DNA of 64,000 nucleotides from Xestospongia muta (Eukaryota > Porifera > Demospongiae > Haplosclerida > Petrosiidae): assembly GCA_963693285.1 (NCBI GenBank), contig OY848917.1, forward strand, positions 21,954,245-22,018,244, read 5' to 3'. Positions within the stretch are counted from its first letter, which is position 1; every line of letters begins with the position of its first letter. The notes under the pieces were generated by a model. It saw nothing but the letters and a program-made list of their open reading frames with translations. It ran no database searches and was not told the origin of the DNA. Positions 46,801 to 61,800 of this stretch are shown here, piece by piece. A program made the position numbers and the translations under genes.

Positions 46801-49800
46801 CCCTTCATCTGTTGATACTGTTTCACCAAGCAATAAGATTGTCTCAAGAAGACATCCCACACAGGTTAAAAGCAACCTCAATGTTATATACAATTGGTTA
46901 CTTTATAACTAACACCAAGTGACACTGAACAATAATACAGGTTAATAAAAAATTTGTACGTTCAGTTTATAATGTTATATGTCACTTTGTTTATGTACAA
47001 TTAGTCATTTTGAAAGAAAGGGAGATATGTAATGTTTACAGCAAGAGGGGATGGTATTAATTGGCATGATATCCATGCTGGGTTACCTCAGCCTGAATGT
47101 GAGACAATTCAGTCTAAATTGTCAGGAAACCTAGTTCAAGTAATTGCATTGAAGTCATTCTGGTACCAGTAAAAGTGGCCAGAAAGTTGGTCAGCAGCTG
47201 TCATAGCTGTGAAAAAAGGTAATGGCAATGCTTCTGGCAGCAGCTAAATGAGAAAGTGAATGGACCAGACAAGTTGTGTTGTTTCAATGTGACACAGAGA
47301 CAGCTATAGCTGGAGTGTATTCTAACACTAGCAAGCACATACATATGATCCAGCAGGTGAAAGTACTCACTTTATAGCACCATAGTTGGATTTACCCACA
47401 GAGCTTCCTACATACAAGGCACCATCAATATTATCACAAATTCATTCTTGTAGTAAAGGATCGATCATTTGGATTTATATCCTCCTTTCAGGATGCCTCA
47501 GTTACAGCACAAGTCAACCACAAGTTACTTCATCTTTCATCAGACACTCAAGTGCACAGGATAGATCAGAACTGGAAAATGTTGTTCTCCAGTTCTGTAT
47601 ATAATGTCTAGTTCAATCTACTCTCTGATGATCCTCTAAGTTAGCCCAAGAGAGATTTAGAAGTTTTTGTTTTAGTAATAATCTAGTTGTGTCACATTAA
47701 CTGAAAACATGTTATGTTCATAATTGTCCTATTTAGCCAAGGAGAAGGTCAAGCAATCATCCATAAAATCAGCTTTGAACCATTTACAGATCTACAGGGG
47801 CTGCCAGGACCTATTTAGAAACACATTGCTTCAGCTAGAGTATGTTGATGCTCTCAAAAACTATATTTTAGGCAGGATAAAAAAACTGATATGCTCTTTA
47901 TTTTCTAAAATAGAAAAATAATGACAAAACAATGGTTAATGGAGAGGTTAGATTAGCTCTTCTTATGGTAGGAGTATCACTAGTTAAGTATGCTGGACAT
48001 AACTTACATATTGGGGCAGCATTAACAGCTGCATTTTGTGGGATTAAGGACTCTACAATCAAAACGTTGGGTTAGTAGAATAGTGAGGCATATATGCACT
48101 ACTTTAAACTCACTGGAGCAGGATTGGCCTATTACTCTCAAGTTGCCTCTGAAGGTCAGGCTACTGGATTCAATGATGTGGTTCAATACCATGGTTACAG
48201 GTAGTGACAACTCTTTCGTTGTCTGTTTATAAAGCTCCTGGATTCAATGATGCAGTTCAATTGCCATGGTTACAGGTATAGTGACAACTACTGCATCATC
48301 TGTTTATTAAGCTCTTCTCCTAAGAGCAATGGTCTTCCTCTCTTCACTGATGGCAAAGTATTCACACTCAGATCTATTTCTCCAGCTTTTTCATTATGTG
48401 TTCAAGATTATACAAGCCATGTGTGTAAGAGCAAGAGTAGCAAAGTATCAATAAAGATAATAGTATGCAGACACTTGCTGTAATCATATCCATACATGTA
48501 TTTACATAACAGAAGACAACTAGCCACATGATTAGTGTTAAGCCTGTTGTTTTGTATAGTGTAGTTGTTTCTCTTACTTCTGTAGTCTGTATTTATTTGC
48601 TAGCACTCGTTTTGTATTGGTATGTATGTGTATTTATTCTGTATCCTTTTTCAAGTCTGTGTTAAGAATTGAATGGTATTTAAAGAGACTTTTTGTGCTA
48701 CACTCTACGCTCAAGCTCAATATTTGGTATAATGTAATAATATGATAATAAAGTTGTAGTTTTTTGCATTATTAGTTCTAGATAACAAAGGAAATATATA
48801 AGTAGTTATGTCGTAATGTACGCCTAGGGTAGACAGTGGACAGTGATTACTTCAAAAAAGACAACAATATGTAAAAGAAAAGTCTTAATAAAGAGAATAG
48901 TAATTTCATTTGTAGAAAACAGACACAGAAAAATTGGTGGTATGCCTTTTAACAAGCAACTACATACTGTGTGCTTTTTATCAAGCTTGAACATGTAATG
49001 AAGAAAGGCTCCAACTATGGTACATTGACTCTAAACAAATATACCATTTCAAGGTCTTGATGATGACCCAAGATGTATTTGGAATTGAAATGAGTGTGTT
49101 TTTCATCATTGCACAGAGTCTGGCAAAGTCTTAGCTCCTATAGTTGTCAAGACCGTCTAGGCTTCTTGTTAAGTTTAGAAGCAGCAGATACTAATACTTA
49201 TTGTCATTAATGGAATTGGAGATGTGATTCCACCTATGCACACTTTTCCAGGTGAGATCTTGGTATATTAACCATTATGAACATCAGTTAAAGATGCATA
49301 CTTAAGATATTCATCAAATGGTTGGATTAACACTCAACTATTCTTTGGGTGGTTAAATATGTTTTAGCAAACACATTGAGAGAGAGACCAGTATGTTTGC
49401 TGTTCAATAGCCACTCAAGTATATTGATTTGGAAATCTCTCATTCTGCAAGCAAAAGAGACTTACTCTTTATTTTCTTCCACTCCATTCATCACATATCA
49501 CATAGCATCTTGACATAAGCTTTTTCTCACCTCTCAAAGCAAATCGGAGAAGACTTGTAGATGCATACAAAATGGTTAACATAGGAAAGCCTGTTTCAAA
49601 GAGGTTTTTGAAAAGCCTGGATGACACAGTTAAAGTGTGAACCAACTTAATACTTTTACCAGGTGTATCCAAAGCACTTGAAGAAAAACAGCTACTTCAA
49701 AGATCTATTCAGACCTTCCACTTCTCACTTGTTCAACTAGAATACAACAGTCAACTCAAATTACCAAATCTATACCTTTACCTTTGCATATATATATATA

Positions 49801-52800
49801 TAAGAAGCTGAGAATACATCTAACGTCCTTAAGTCAACTGACAAGAAGAGTATCTTCAAAATATGTCAAAAAAATGACTTGGATTGTAGAACCAAACCCT
49901 CATATTTATTAAAGACATTGAATAAATGTGTGACTTTGCATCATTAATTTGCATCCATTAATATACAATGTCAATAACATATCTTTAATATGTTATGGGT
50001 ATATAGTAGGTATATAGTAGACAGATAATGATTACATTTCATATACAAAAACACCACTGACCTTGTCTGCAACATTCACTTTCACACCAGCATCTAGAAG
50101 GACTCGAACAATCTTATCATCACTTTTATAACATGACATATGGAGAACAGTTTTGCCAAACTACACAAACAAAAAAATCAAAAATGTGATAATGAAACTT
50201 AGTTATAAAGTCACTCATTAATTTAAGTCAGTTGATAAATAGTATGGAAAAGACATCAGAGGCAAAGGCATAATTATACTAGAGTATATGACAGAAGTAT
50301 ATAGGTGGTTTATTAGTATTTCATAACAAAATAAATTTAATATAACTTAAAATCATTGTAAAGATTTATCTAAAAGGCAATTATCCATCATTAATGATCT
50401 ACTTTATATTTTATTGAAAATTTAAATAGCAGTTGTAGTAAAACCACTTCAATGTGAGTTGGACAATGACACTCATCTCAGATACTAGCTATTAATTGAT
50501 GATTGTAATTGTAAAAGTACACAAAAAATTCTAGAAACTCTATGATGTAAGGATGATGATATAAATATCTGAAACAAGACCAAATAGGAAGACAGTATAA
50601 CAATCACTGCATAGCAACCACAGAACCAAGGAAAAGTATCATTAATCATATATAATATATATGTAGACACATTATATTACATTCCTGCTAGTCAGATGTT
50701 TTATTGCCATCCCTGCATTCCAGGATTTTTATAAATTTTTATGTACTTGTTTGCATTGCTTTATTAGAAAAGAACTCTATAAATAATATTATTGTAAATT
50801 GAATATATTTAAGTGTGTATATGTATGAGTAAGTAATTGATAATTGAGGTAACAGGTAAGCAAATACACTAAACCCTCTCTTGTCACACATATGTTTGTC
50901 TTTTATTAGTAGTAGGTTTGAGATAAATGAAAAGTTATCCTCTCCTTTGATAAGACTAATCTCATCTCATTAAATAGAAACATAAATTACTAACAAAAAC
51001 TCAAGTTAATGCCACTTAGAACTGGCCTCATGGAAGAATAGAATCAATCTCCATTTTTCCTCCTGAATATAATCGTAATTCATTAAAATGGTGTCTACAA
51101 CAAGGGGTACTTTCAAGGTCCACATAAATCACTACTTTCATTACTAGAAGCACTCAATATAAGACTCTAAAAATGACCATTAATGTAAAATCATGCCTTG
51201 CAGTGTAAATGTCATCTTTGAAAGTCTCCTACTTTTGTAGTTATCATGTTTTAAACAGATCAAAGAGAGAAGAAAGAACATCATGCCATCCTTTACATAG
51301 GCAGTCTTATTTTATGTCAGACTAAAGAAAGCCAAATTGTCAACATATATTTATATGTCTTCATCATGACAAATAGTGGGACAAAAAAAGTTAAACAGGA
51401 ACAAGTAAGGTATAATAAATAAAGATTTGGTATAATAAATCAATTGCAGACTTCTTAACGATAGCAAGAAGCATACCAGCTCAGCTGAGAAATATACTGG
51501 TGTTGTATCATACTAAGGTTTAAATTCTTTAATACTGTCTAATTTTATAACAAGCTTAAATCATGATTATTAGCCATAGGATACAAATACAAGTAGTCTA
51601 CATGACAATTGCTATCTTATGTATGTCCACAGCACTTCTATTTTTAAACAATTTAAACTGAATAATTCGAAGCTAAACAAATGATTCGTTTTGGTGAGAG
51701 CACCTGAACTGATCATTGAGAAAGTCATGAAAAACTGATATCTATACATCTGATGTCGTCCAATATGAATAAGTAGCAAAACTGTTAATACACACATTAT
51801 AAAAACAAATTACACTTTCCTCCTAATATTGTGTCAAGTGCTTTGTATCTCCTTCTCCTTTCAATATCCATCATATTTGGGATATTTTTAAAAGACAATG
51901 TTTCAACCTTAGTAAAATAACTAATAGTTGTCTTTAGGGAAAATGAGTTACAAATCTTTAGTTATACAGCCTTTATTGTATAATATATGCAAATGAACAC
52001 TTACTTTATTGACAAAGTCTAGATTGGCTGCTTTCTGTGTTAAAATGAAAACAACATCTTTGTGTCCATTCCTTGCTGCTAACATGACTGGAGTACATCC
52101 AACCTAAATATATTATGATAACCACATTAACATGAACCAAGAAAATATATCATAATATCAGTACATTACCTATATGAGTAAATAAGTCAATAAAAAGTAA
52201 CAGGATTATAATTAAAATTCCTCCTATATTGTTTTGGAGGTTACTGACTTACACTGACTAGAGCTAACATTGAATAATTAGCTACAGTGTCTATAGAAGA
52301 CTATAGCTCTAGATCTAAAATAATAAAACCATAGGTAGAAAAACAAACTAGTAAGAAGTTTTAAGCATTCTAAGAAACATTTAAAATCCTTACACTCACA
52401 ATTAGGGTTAATAAAATTCATTGGCAACTATAAGAATATGTAATTAAAGGATGCAGTTCATTGTCATTTCTTTGCCCTTAAAAACTGCATACAATGATAT
52501 AATAAAATTACAAAAGTGGATACACATAGATACCACACAATCCAAAATAACATAAGTACAGCCTGACAAGTTTCCCATGCAAGGCATTAAAAATCATAAA
52601 CATTATTACAAACAATAGGGTAAATAAAACAACATCATACTACATTATATCACACTTACCTGCTATTATTTTGTAAACAACATATTCAGATGACAAGTAA
52701 TCACACCAACATAAATGTGAAAAACAAAACAATAAAGTAAACAAAATCACAACAACACATTCAATATACTTTGAATTCATACTACATTATATATCAATAT

Positions 52801-55800
52801 TACATCCTATTATATTGTAAAGAACGCATTTAGATGACAAGTAATAACAGCAAACATAAATGTGTAAACAAAAAGCAATACTGTAAACAAAATCACAACA
52901 ACACATTCAGTATGGTCAAACTTCATACAAGGCTATAGCTATTAAATGCTCAAAATATACCTAAAAAGAAACCTAGCAAGAAGCTTCAACTCTTATTATT
53001 GATAGATATCGAATGTTATACCAATCACAGTTAGGGTAACGAAATCCAATGTTGATACAGAAATTAGCAGTTACAGGATCCATTCACTTTAATCTCATTT
53101 CTTGCACACATAGGTTGCATATAACAACATAATAAATAAAATTGCAAAAATGAATACACATAGATACCACACAATCTAAAACAATCATAGTACAGCCTGA
53201 CAAGCTCACAATGCAAGACATTGCAAACGATTAACTTTTATAATATACAAACAAAAGGGTAAATAAAACAACACCATTCAATTCAAAAGACTTAGAATTC
53301 ATATTAAATTATATCACACTTACCTCCTATTATATTGTAAACAACACATTCAGATGACAAGTAATAACACCAACATAAATATGAAAAACAAAACAATAAA
53401 GTAAACATAATCACAACAACACATTCAATATACTTTGAATTCATACTATATTATATCAAAATTACATCCTATTATATTGTAAAGAACGCATTTAGATGAC
53501 AAGTAATAACAGCAAACATAAATGTGTAAACAAAAAGCAATATTGTAAACAAAATCACAACAACACATTCAGTATGCTCAAAATGCATACTAGGTTATAG
53601 CTATAAAATGCTCAAAATATACCTAAAAAGAAACCTAGCAAGAAGCTTCAACTCTTATTATTGATAGATATCGAATGTTATACCAATCACAGTTAGGGTT
53701 ACAAAATCCATTGCTGATTAAGAAATTGGCAGTTACAGGATCCATTCACTTTAATCTCATTTCTTGCTCTCATATGTTGCATATAACAATATAATAAATA
53801 AAATTCCAAAAATGAATACATAGATACCACGCAATCTAAAACAAACAAAGTACCGTCTGACAAACTTCCCATGTAAGGCATTAAAAATCATAAATGTTAT
53901 TATAAACAATAGGGTAAATAAAATAACAACACTCAATTCAAAACTCTTAAAATTCATACTACATTTTATCACACTTACCTCCTATTATATTGTAAACAAC
54001 ACATTCAGATGACAAGTAATCACACCAACATAAATGTGAAAAACAAAACAATAAAGTAAACAAATTACAACAACACATTCAATATACTTTGAAATCATAC
54101 TACATTATATCAAAATTACATCCTATTATATTGTAAAGGACACATTTAGATGACAAGTAATAACAGCAAACATAAATGTGTAAACAAAATGCAATACTGT
54201 AAACAAAATCACAACAACACATTCAGTATGCTCAAAATTCATACTAGGTTATAGCTATAAAATGCTCAAAATATACCTAAAAAGAAACCTAGCAAGAAGC
54301 TTCTACTCTTATTATTGATAGATATTGAATGTTATACCAATCACAGTTAGGGTTACAAAATCCATTGCTAATACAGAAATTGGCAGCTATAAAATCCATT
54401 CACTTTAATCTCATTTCTTGCTCTCATAAGTTGCATATAACAATATAATAAATAAAATTGCAAAATGGATACACATAGATACCACACAATCTAAAACAAT
54501 CATAGTACAGCCTGACAAGTTTCAAATGCAAGACATTGCAAACAATTAACGTTTATACAAACAATAGGGTAAATAAAATAACAACATTCAATTTAAAACA
54601 CTTGAATTCATACTACATTATATCACACTTACCTCCTATTATTTTGTAAACAACACATTCAGATGACAAGTAATCACACCAACATAAATTTAAAAAACAA
54701 AACAATAAAGTAAACAAAATCACAACAACACATTCAATATACTTTGAATTCATACTATATTATATCAAAATTACATCCTATTATATTGTAAAGAACGCAT
54801 TTAGATGACAAGTAATGACAGCAAACAAAAAGCAATACTGTAAACAAAATCACAACAACACATTCAGTATGCTCAAAATGCATACTAGGTTATAGCTATA
54901 AAATGCTCAAAATATACCTAAAAAGAAACCTAGCAAGAAGCTTCAACTCTTATTATTGATAGATATCGAATGTTATACCAATCACAGTTAGGGTTACAAA
55001 ATCCATTGCTGATTAAGAAATTGGCAGTTACAGGATCCATTCACTTTAATCTCATTTCCTGCTCTCATATGTTGCATATAACAATATAATAAATAAAATT
55101 CCAAAAATGAATACATAGATACCACGCAATCTAAAACAAACAAAGTACCGTCTGACAAACTTCCCATGTAAGGCATTAAAAATCATAAATGTTATTATAA
55201 ACAATAGGGTAAATAAAATAACAACATTCAATTTAAAACATTTAGAATTCATACTACATTATATCACACTTACCTCCTATGATATTGTAAACAACACATT
55301 CAGATGACAAGTAATCACACCAACATATATTTTAAAAACAAAACAATAAAGTAAACAAAATCATAACAACACATTCAATATACTTTGAATTCATACTACA
55401 TTATATCAAAATTACATACTATTATATTGTAAAGAACGCATTTAGATGATAAGTAATAACAGCAAACATAAATGTGCAAACAAAAAGCAATACTGTAAAC
55501 AAAATCACAACAACACATTCAGTATGCTCAAAATGCATACTAGGTTATAGCTATAAAATGCTCAAAATATACCTAAAAAGAAACCTAGCAAGAAGCTTCA
55601 ACTCTTATTATTGATAGATATCGAATGTTATACCAATCACAGTTAGGGTTACAAAATCCATTGCTGATACAGAAATTGGCAGTTACAAGATCCATTCACT
55701 TTAATCTCATTTCTTGCTCTCATACGTTGCATATAACAATATAATAAATAAAATTGCAAACATGGATACACATAGATACCACACAATCTAAAACAATCAT

Positions 55801-58800
55801 AGTACAGAATGACAACCTTCCCATGCAAGACATTGCAAACAATTAACATTTATACAAACAATAGGGTAAATAAAATAACAACATTCAATTTAAAACACTT
55901 AGAATTCATACTACATTATATCACACTTACCTGCTATTATATTGTAAACAACACATTCAGATGACAAGTAATCATACCAACATATATTTTTAAAAAAATA
56001 AAGTAAACAAAATCACAACAACACATTCAATATACTTTGAATTCATACTACATTATATCAAAATTACATCATATTATATTGTAAAGAACACATTTAGATG
56101 ACAAGTAATAACAGCAAACATAAATGTGTAAACAAAAAGCAATACTGTAAACAAAATCACAACAACACATTCAGTATGCTAACAAAATGCATACTAGGTT
56201 ATAGCTATAAAATGCTCAAAATATATCTAAAAAGAAACCTAGCAAGAAGCTTCAACTCTAATTATTGATTGAATACGAATGTTATAGCAATAACAGTTAA
56301 GGTTACAAAATCCATTGCTGATACAGAAATTGGCAGTTACAGGATCCATTCACTTTAATCTCATTTCTTGCTCTCATAGGTTGCATATAACAATATAATA
56401 AATAAAATTGCAAAAATAAATTCACATATATACCAGTGCACTACGTAATCCAAAGCAATCATAGTACAGCCTGACAAGCTTTCCATGTAAGGCATTAAAA
56501 ACCATAAACGTTATTACAAACAATAGGGTAAATGAAATAACAACATTCAATTCAAAAGACTTAGAATTTATACTACATTATATCACACTTACCGACTATT
56601 ATATTTTAAAAAATATATTCAGATGACAAGTCATCACACCAACATAAATGTGAAAAATAAAACAATAGAGTAAACAAAATCACAACAACACATTCAATAT
56701 ACTTAAAATTTATACTACATTATATCAAAATTATATCCTATTATTTTGCAAAGGACGCATTCAAATAAGTGCTTACAAAAACATAAATGTGGAAATGAAA
56801 ACAATACAGTAAACAAATGATAATAACTCATACTAGAATATAGCTACAATATGCTTAAAACACAGGTAGAGAAACAACTTAGCAAGAAAATTCGAGTATT
56901 ATTAGTGATACCCAATGTCGTATCACACACACAGTTAGGGTTAATAAAATTCATTGCTGATATAGTCATCAGCTGTTAAAGGATGCACTTTAATGTCATT
57001 TGTGGCTTTCATAAGCTGGAATTACAATATAATCAATAAAATTTCAAATGTGAATACATATAGATACCACACAATCTAAAACAATTATGGTACACCCTTA
57101 CAAGCTTCCAATCATAGCTATTAAAGACTATTAATCTTAATAAAAACAATAGGGTAACTAAATAACAACTTTCAATTCAAATGACTTAGAATTAATACTA
57201 CATTATATCACACTTACCGACTATTATATTTTAAACAACACATTCAGATGACAAGTCATCGCACCAACATAAATGTGAAAAACAAAACAATAGAGTAAAC
57301 AAAATCACAACAACACATTCAATATATTTAAAATTCATCTTAATTCTCTTACATCCTCATTAATATAATCTTAACTAATTAAGGCATAAAAATGCCTTAC
57401 TACTTCAAGCTCTGTAAAAACTACTACTTTCATTCTTAAACCACTTGAAATAAACTTATAAAACAATATACCTTATGTAAAAACATAAATGTCTGTATAA
57501 ATTAATCTTTAAAGTCTTCTAGTTTTGTAATTATTTTGGCACAAACAAAAACAATAACAAGAAAGAAGAAAAACATTGTGCTGCTCTTATACTGGTGCTA
57601 CCACCTGCTTTATATACTTCATAGAGTTAGGTAAAGTAGTCTAATATCGTTACCATATCTATGCTATATCTTCTCTAATAGTTATTATCCATGCACATAA
57701 CTTAAACAATACAGTTCATTCTCATCATCTCAATTACCTTAGTAACAACATTCACATCGACATTATGCTTGAGAAATAGTTCAACGATGTCTCTATGTCC
57801 TTTAGAACTTGCATAATGAAGAGCTGCCCATCCTCTCTATTAGAAAAACACACAAACAATAAACTGTAAAGTGTAACTATTAACACTCTATATTTCACTC
57901 GATATTTATAAAAATTCAAAGCTAAACAAATGATGCTTTAATTCATGTCCATTACTGCTATTTTGGTGTGTGCATCTCAACTGATTATTGGAAAATTATG
58001 AAAAAGTGATCTCTATACATCTGATGGTGTCCAATAACAATAGGTAGGAAAACTAGTTAACAAACATGTTATGAAAACAAATGACATTTTTCAAATATTG
58101 TAATAAAATCTTTGCATCCTCTTCTACTTCTAATCTTCATCATATCTGGCATATTCTTAAAGACAATTTTCAACCTTTATTATCATAGTAAACAACTAAT
58201 ATTTCTCTTTAAAGAAAAGGATTTACAATTTATCTTTAGTTATACTGACTGTCTCATATAACATATGCACATCAACACTTACTTTGTCATCAAGATCTAG
58301 TTTGGCTCCTTTCTGTGCTAAAATAAAAACAACATCTTTGTGTCCATTCTCTGCTGCTAACATGACTGCAGTCATTCCACCCTAAATATATTATAATTAC
58401 CACATTAACATGAATCATAACATCAATATATTACCTTTACCAACACTTAGATGTATCAGTACACTAGTAACATTACAAACTTAGACAAAATTATGTATAG
58501 TCAAGCAAAATATGAGTCAAATAACTTTCAATAATTGGACATTATAAATACAAATTTGAAACTTTACAAAAAACTTCAAGCATTATTATATAATTCATGC
58601 TACATTATATCAAATTTACATATTATTGTATTATGAAGGACACATTCAAATGATAAGCAATAACAGCTGCATAAATGTGGAAACAAAAAGCAATAACATA
58701 AACAAAATAACAACAACACATTCAAAAAGCTCAAAATTCATACTAGATATAGCTACAATATGCTTAAAATGTAAGTAGTAAAACAACTTAGCAAAAAGAT

Positions 58801-61800
58801 TTAAGCATTATTAGTGATACCCAATGTCGTATCACACACAGTTAGGGTTAATAAAATTCATTGCGTATATAGCTATCAGTAGTTAAATAATGCACTTTAA
58901 TGTCATTTGTGGCTTTCCTAAGCTGCAATTACAATATAATGAATAAAATTGCAAATGTGAGTACATATAGATACCACACAATCTAAAACAATTGTGGTAC
59001 ACACTTACAAGCTTCCCATCATAGCTATTAAAGACTATTAATGTTAATAAAAACAATAAGGTAACTAAATAACAACTTTCAATTCAAATGACTTAGAATT
59101 AATACTACATTATATCACACTTACCGACTATTATATTTTAAACAACATATTCAGATGACAAGTCATCACACAAACATAAATGTGAAAAATAAAACAATAG
59201 AGTAAACAAAATCACAACAACACATTCAATATACAAAAATTCGTACTAGATTGTATCAAAAGTATATCCTATTATATTGTAAAGGACACATTCAAGTAAG
59301 TACTTGCAAAAACATAAATGTGGAAATGAAAACAATACAGTAAACAAAATGATAATAATTCATACTAGAATATAGCTACAATATGCTTAAAATATAGGTA
59401 GAGAAACAAATTAGCAAAAAGATGTATAAGCTCCAATTACAATGAATAAAATTGCAAATGTGAATACATATAGATACCACACAATATTTTAAACAACACA
59501 TTCAGATGACAAGTCATCGCACCAACATAAATGTGAAAAACAAAACAATAGAGTAAACAAAATCACAACAACACATTCAATATATTTAAAATTCATCTTA
59601 ATTCTTTTACATCCTCATTAATATAATCTTAACTAATTAAGGCATAAAAATGCCTTACTACTTCAAGCTCTGTAAAAACTACTACTTTCATTCTTAAACC
59701 ACTTGAAATAAAACTTATAAAACAATATACCATATGTAAAAACATAAATGTCTGTATAAATTAATCTTTAAAGTCTTCTAGTTTTGTAATTATTTTGGCA
59801 CAAACAAAAACAATAACAAGAAAGAAGAAAAACATTGTGCTGCTCGTATACTGGTGCTACCACCTGCTTTATATACTTCATAGAGTTAGGTAAAGTAGTC
59901 TTATATCGTTACCATATCTATGCTATATCTTCTCTAATAGTTACTATCCATTCACATAACTTAAACAATACAGTTCATTCTCATCATCTCAATTACCTTA
60001 GTAACAACATTCACATCGACATTATGCTTGAGAAATAATTCAACGATGTCTCTATGTCCTTTAGAACTTGCATAATGAAGAGCTGCCCATCCTCTCTATT
60101 AGAAAAACATACAAACAATAAACTGTAAAGTGTAACTATTAACACTCTATATTTCACTCGATATTTATAAAAATTCAAAGCTAAACAAATGATGCTTTAA
60201 TTCATGTCCATAACTGCTATTTTGGTGTGTGCATCTCAATTGATTATTGGGAAATTATGAAAAAGTGATCTCTATACATCTGATGGTGTCCAATAACAAT
60301 AGGTAGGAAAACTAGTTAACAAACATGTTATGAAAACAAATGACATTTTTCAAATATTGTAATAAAGTCTTTGCATCCTCTTCTACTTCTAATCTTCATC
60401 ATATCTGGCATATTCTTAAAGACAATTTTCAACCTTTATTATGATAGTAAACAACTAATATTTCTCTTTAAAGAAAAGGATTTACAATTTATCTTTAGTT
60501 ATACTGACTGTCTCATATAACATATGCACATTACTTTGTCAACAAGATCTAGTTTGGCTCCTTTCTGTGCTAAAATAAAATCAACATCTTTGTGTCCATT
60601 CTCTGCCGCTAACATGACTGCAGTCATTCCACCCTAAATATATTATAATTACCACATTAACATGAATCATAACATCAATATATTACCTTTACCAACACTT
60701 AGATGTATCAGTACACTAGTAACATTACAAACTTAGACAAAATTATGTATAGTCAAGCTAAATATGAGTCAAATAACTTTCAATAATTGGACATTATAAA
60801 TACAAATTTGAAACTTTACAAAAAACTTCAAGCATTATTATATAATTCATACTACATTATATCAAATTTACATATTATTGTATTATGAAGGACACATTCA
60901 AATGATAAGCAATAACAGCTGCATAAATGTGGAAACAAAAAGCAATAACATAAACAAAATAACAACAACACATTCAATAAGCTCAAAATTCATACTAGAT
61001 ATAGCTACAATATGCTTAAAATGTAAGTAGTAAAACAACTTAGCCAAAAGATTTAAGCATTATTAGTGATACCCAATGTCATATCACACACAGTTAGGGT
61101 TAATAAAAGTTCATTGCGTATATAGCTATCAGTAGTTAAATAATGCACTTTAATGTCATTTGTGGCTTTCATAAGCTGCAATTACAATATAATGAATAAA
61201 ATTGCAAATGTGAGTACATATAGATACCACACAATCTAAAACAATTGTGGTACACCCTTACAAGCTTCCAATCATAGCTATTAAAGACTATTAATGTTAA
61301 TAAAAACAATAAGGTAACTAAATAACAACTTTCAATTCAAATGACTTAGAATTAATACTACATTATATCACACTTACCGACTATTATATTTTAAACAACA
61401 TATTCAGATGACAAGTCATCACACCAACATAAATGTGAAAAATAAAACAATAAAGTAAACAAAATCACAACAACACATTCAATATACTTAAAATTTATAC
61501 TACATTATATCAAAATTATATCCTATTATATTGTAAAGGACACATTCAAATAAGTACTACAAAAACATAAATGTGGAAATGAAAACAATACAGTAAACAA
61601 AATGATAATAACTCATACTAGAATATAGCTACAATATGCTTAAAATATAGGTAGAGAAACAACTTAGCAAGAAGATTCGAGCATTATTAGTGATACCCAA
61701 TGTCGTATCACACACAGTTAGGGTTAATAAAATTCATTGCTGAAATAGTCATCAGCTGTTAAAGGATGCACTTTAATGTCATTTGTGGCTTTCATAAGCT

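Noticed and set aside
53699..55849. Small hydrophobic proteins repeated in the 53-56-kb region
   Set aside because: They are the same frame in copies of the intronic satellite, lie antisense or within an intron, and change or break between units.
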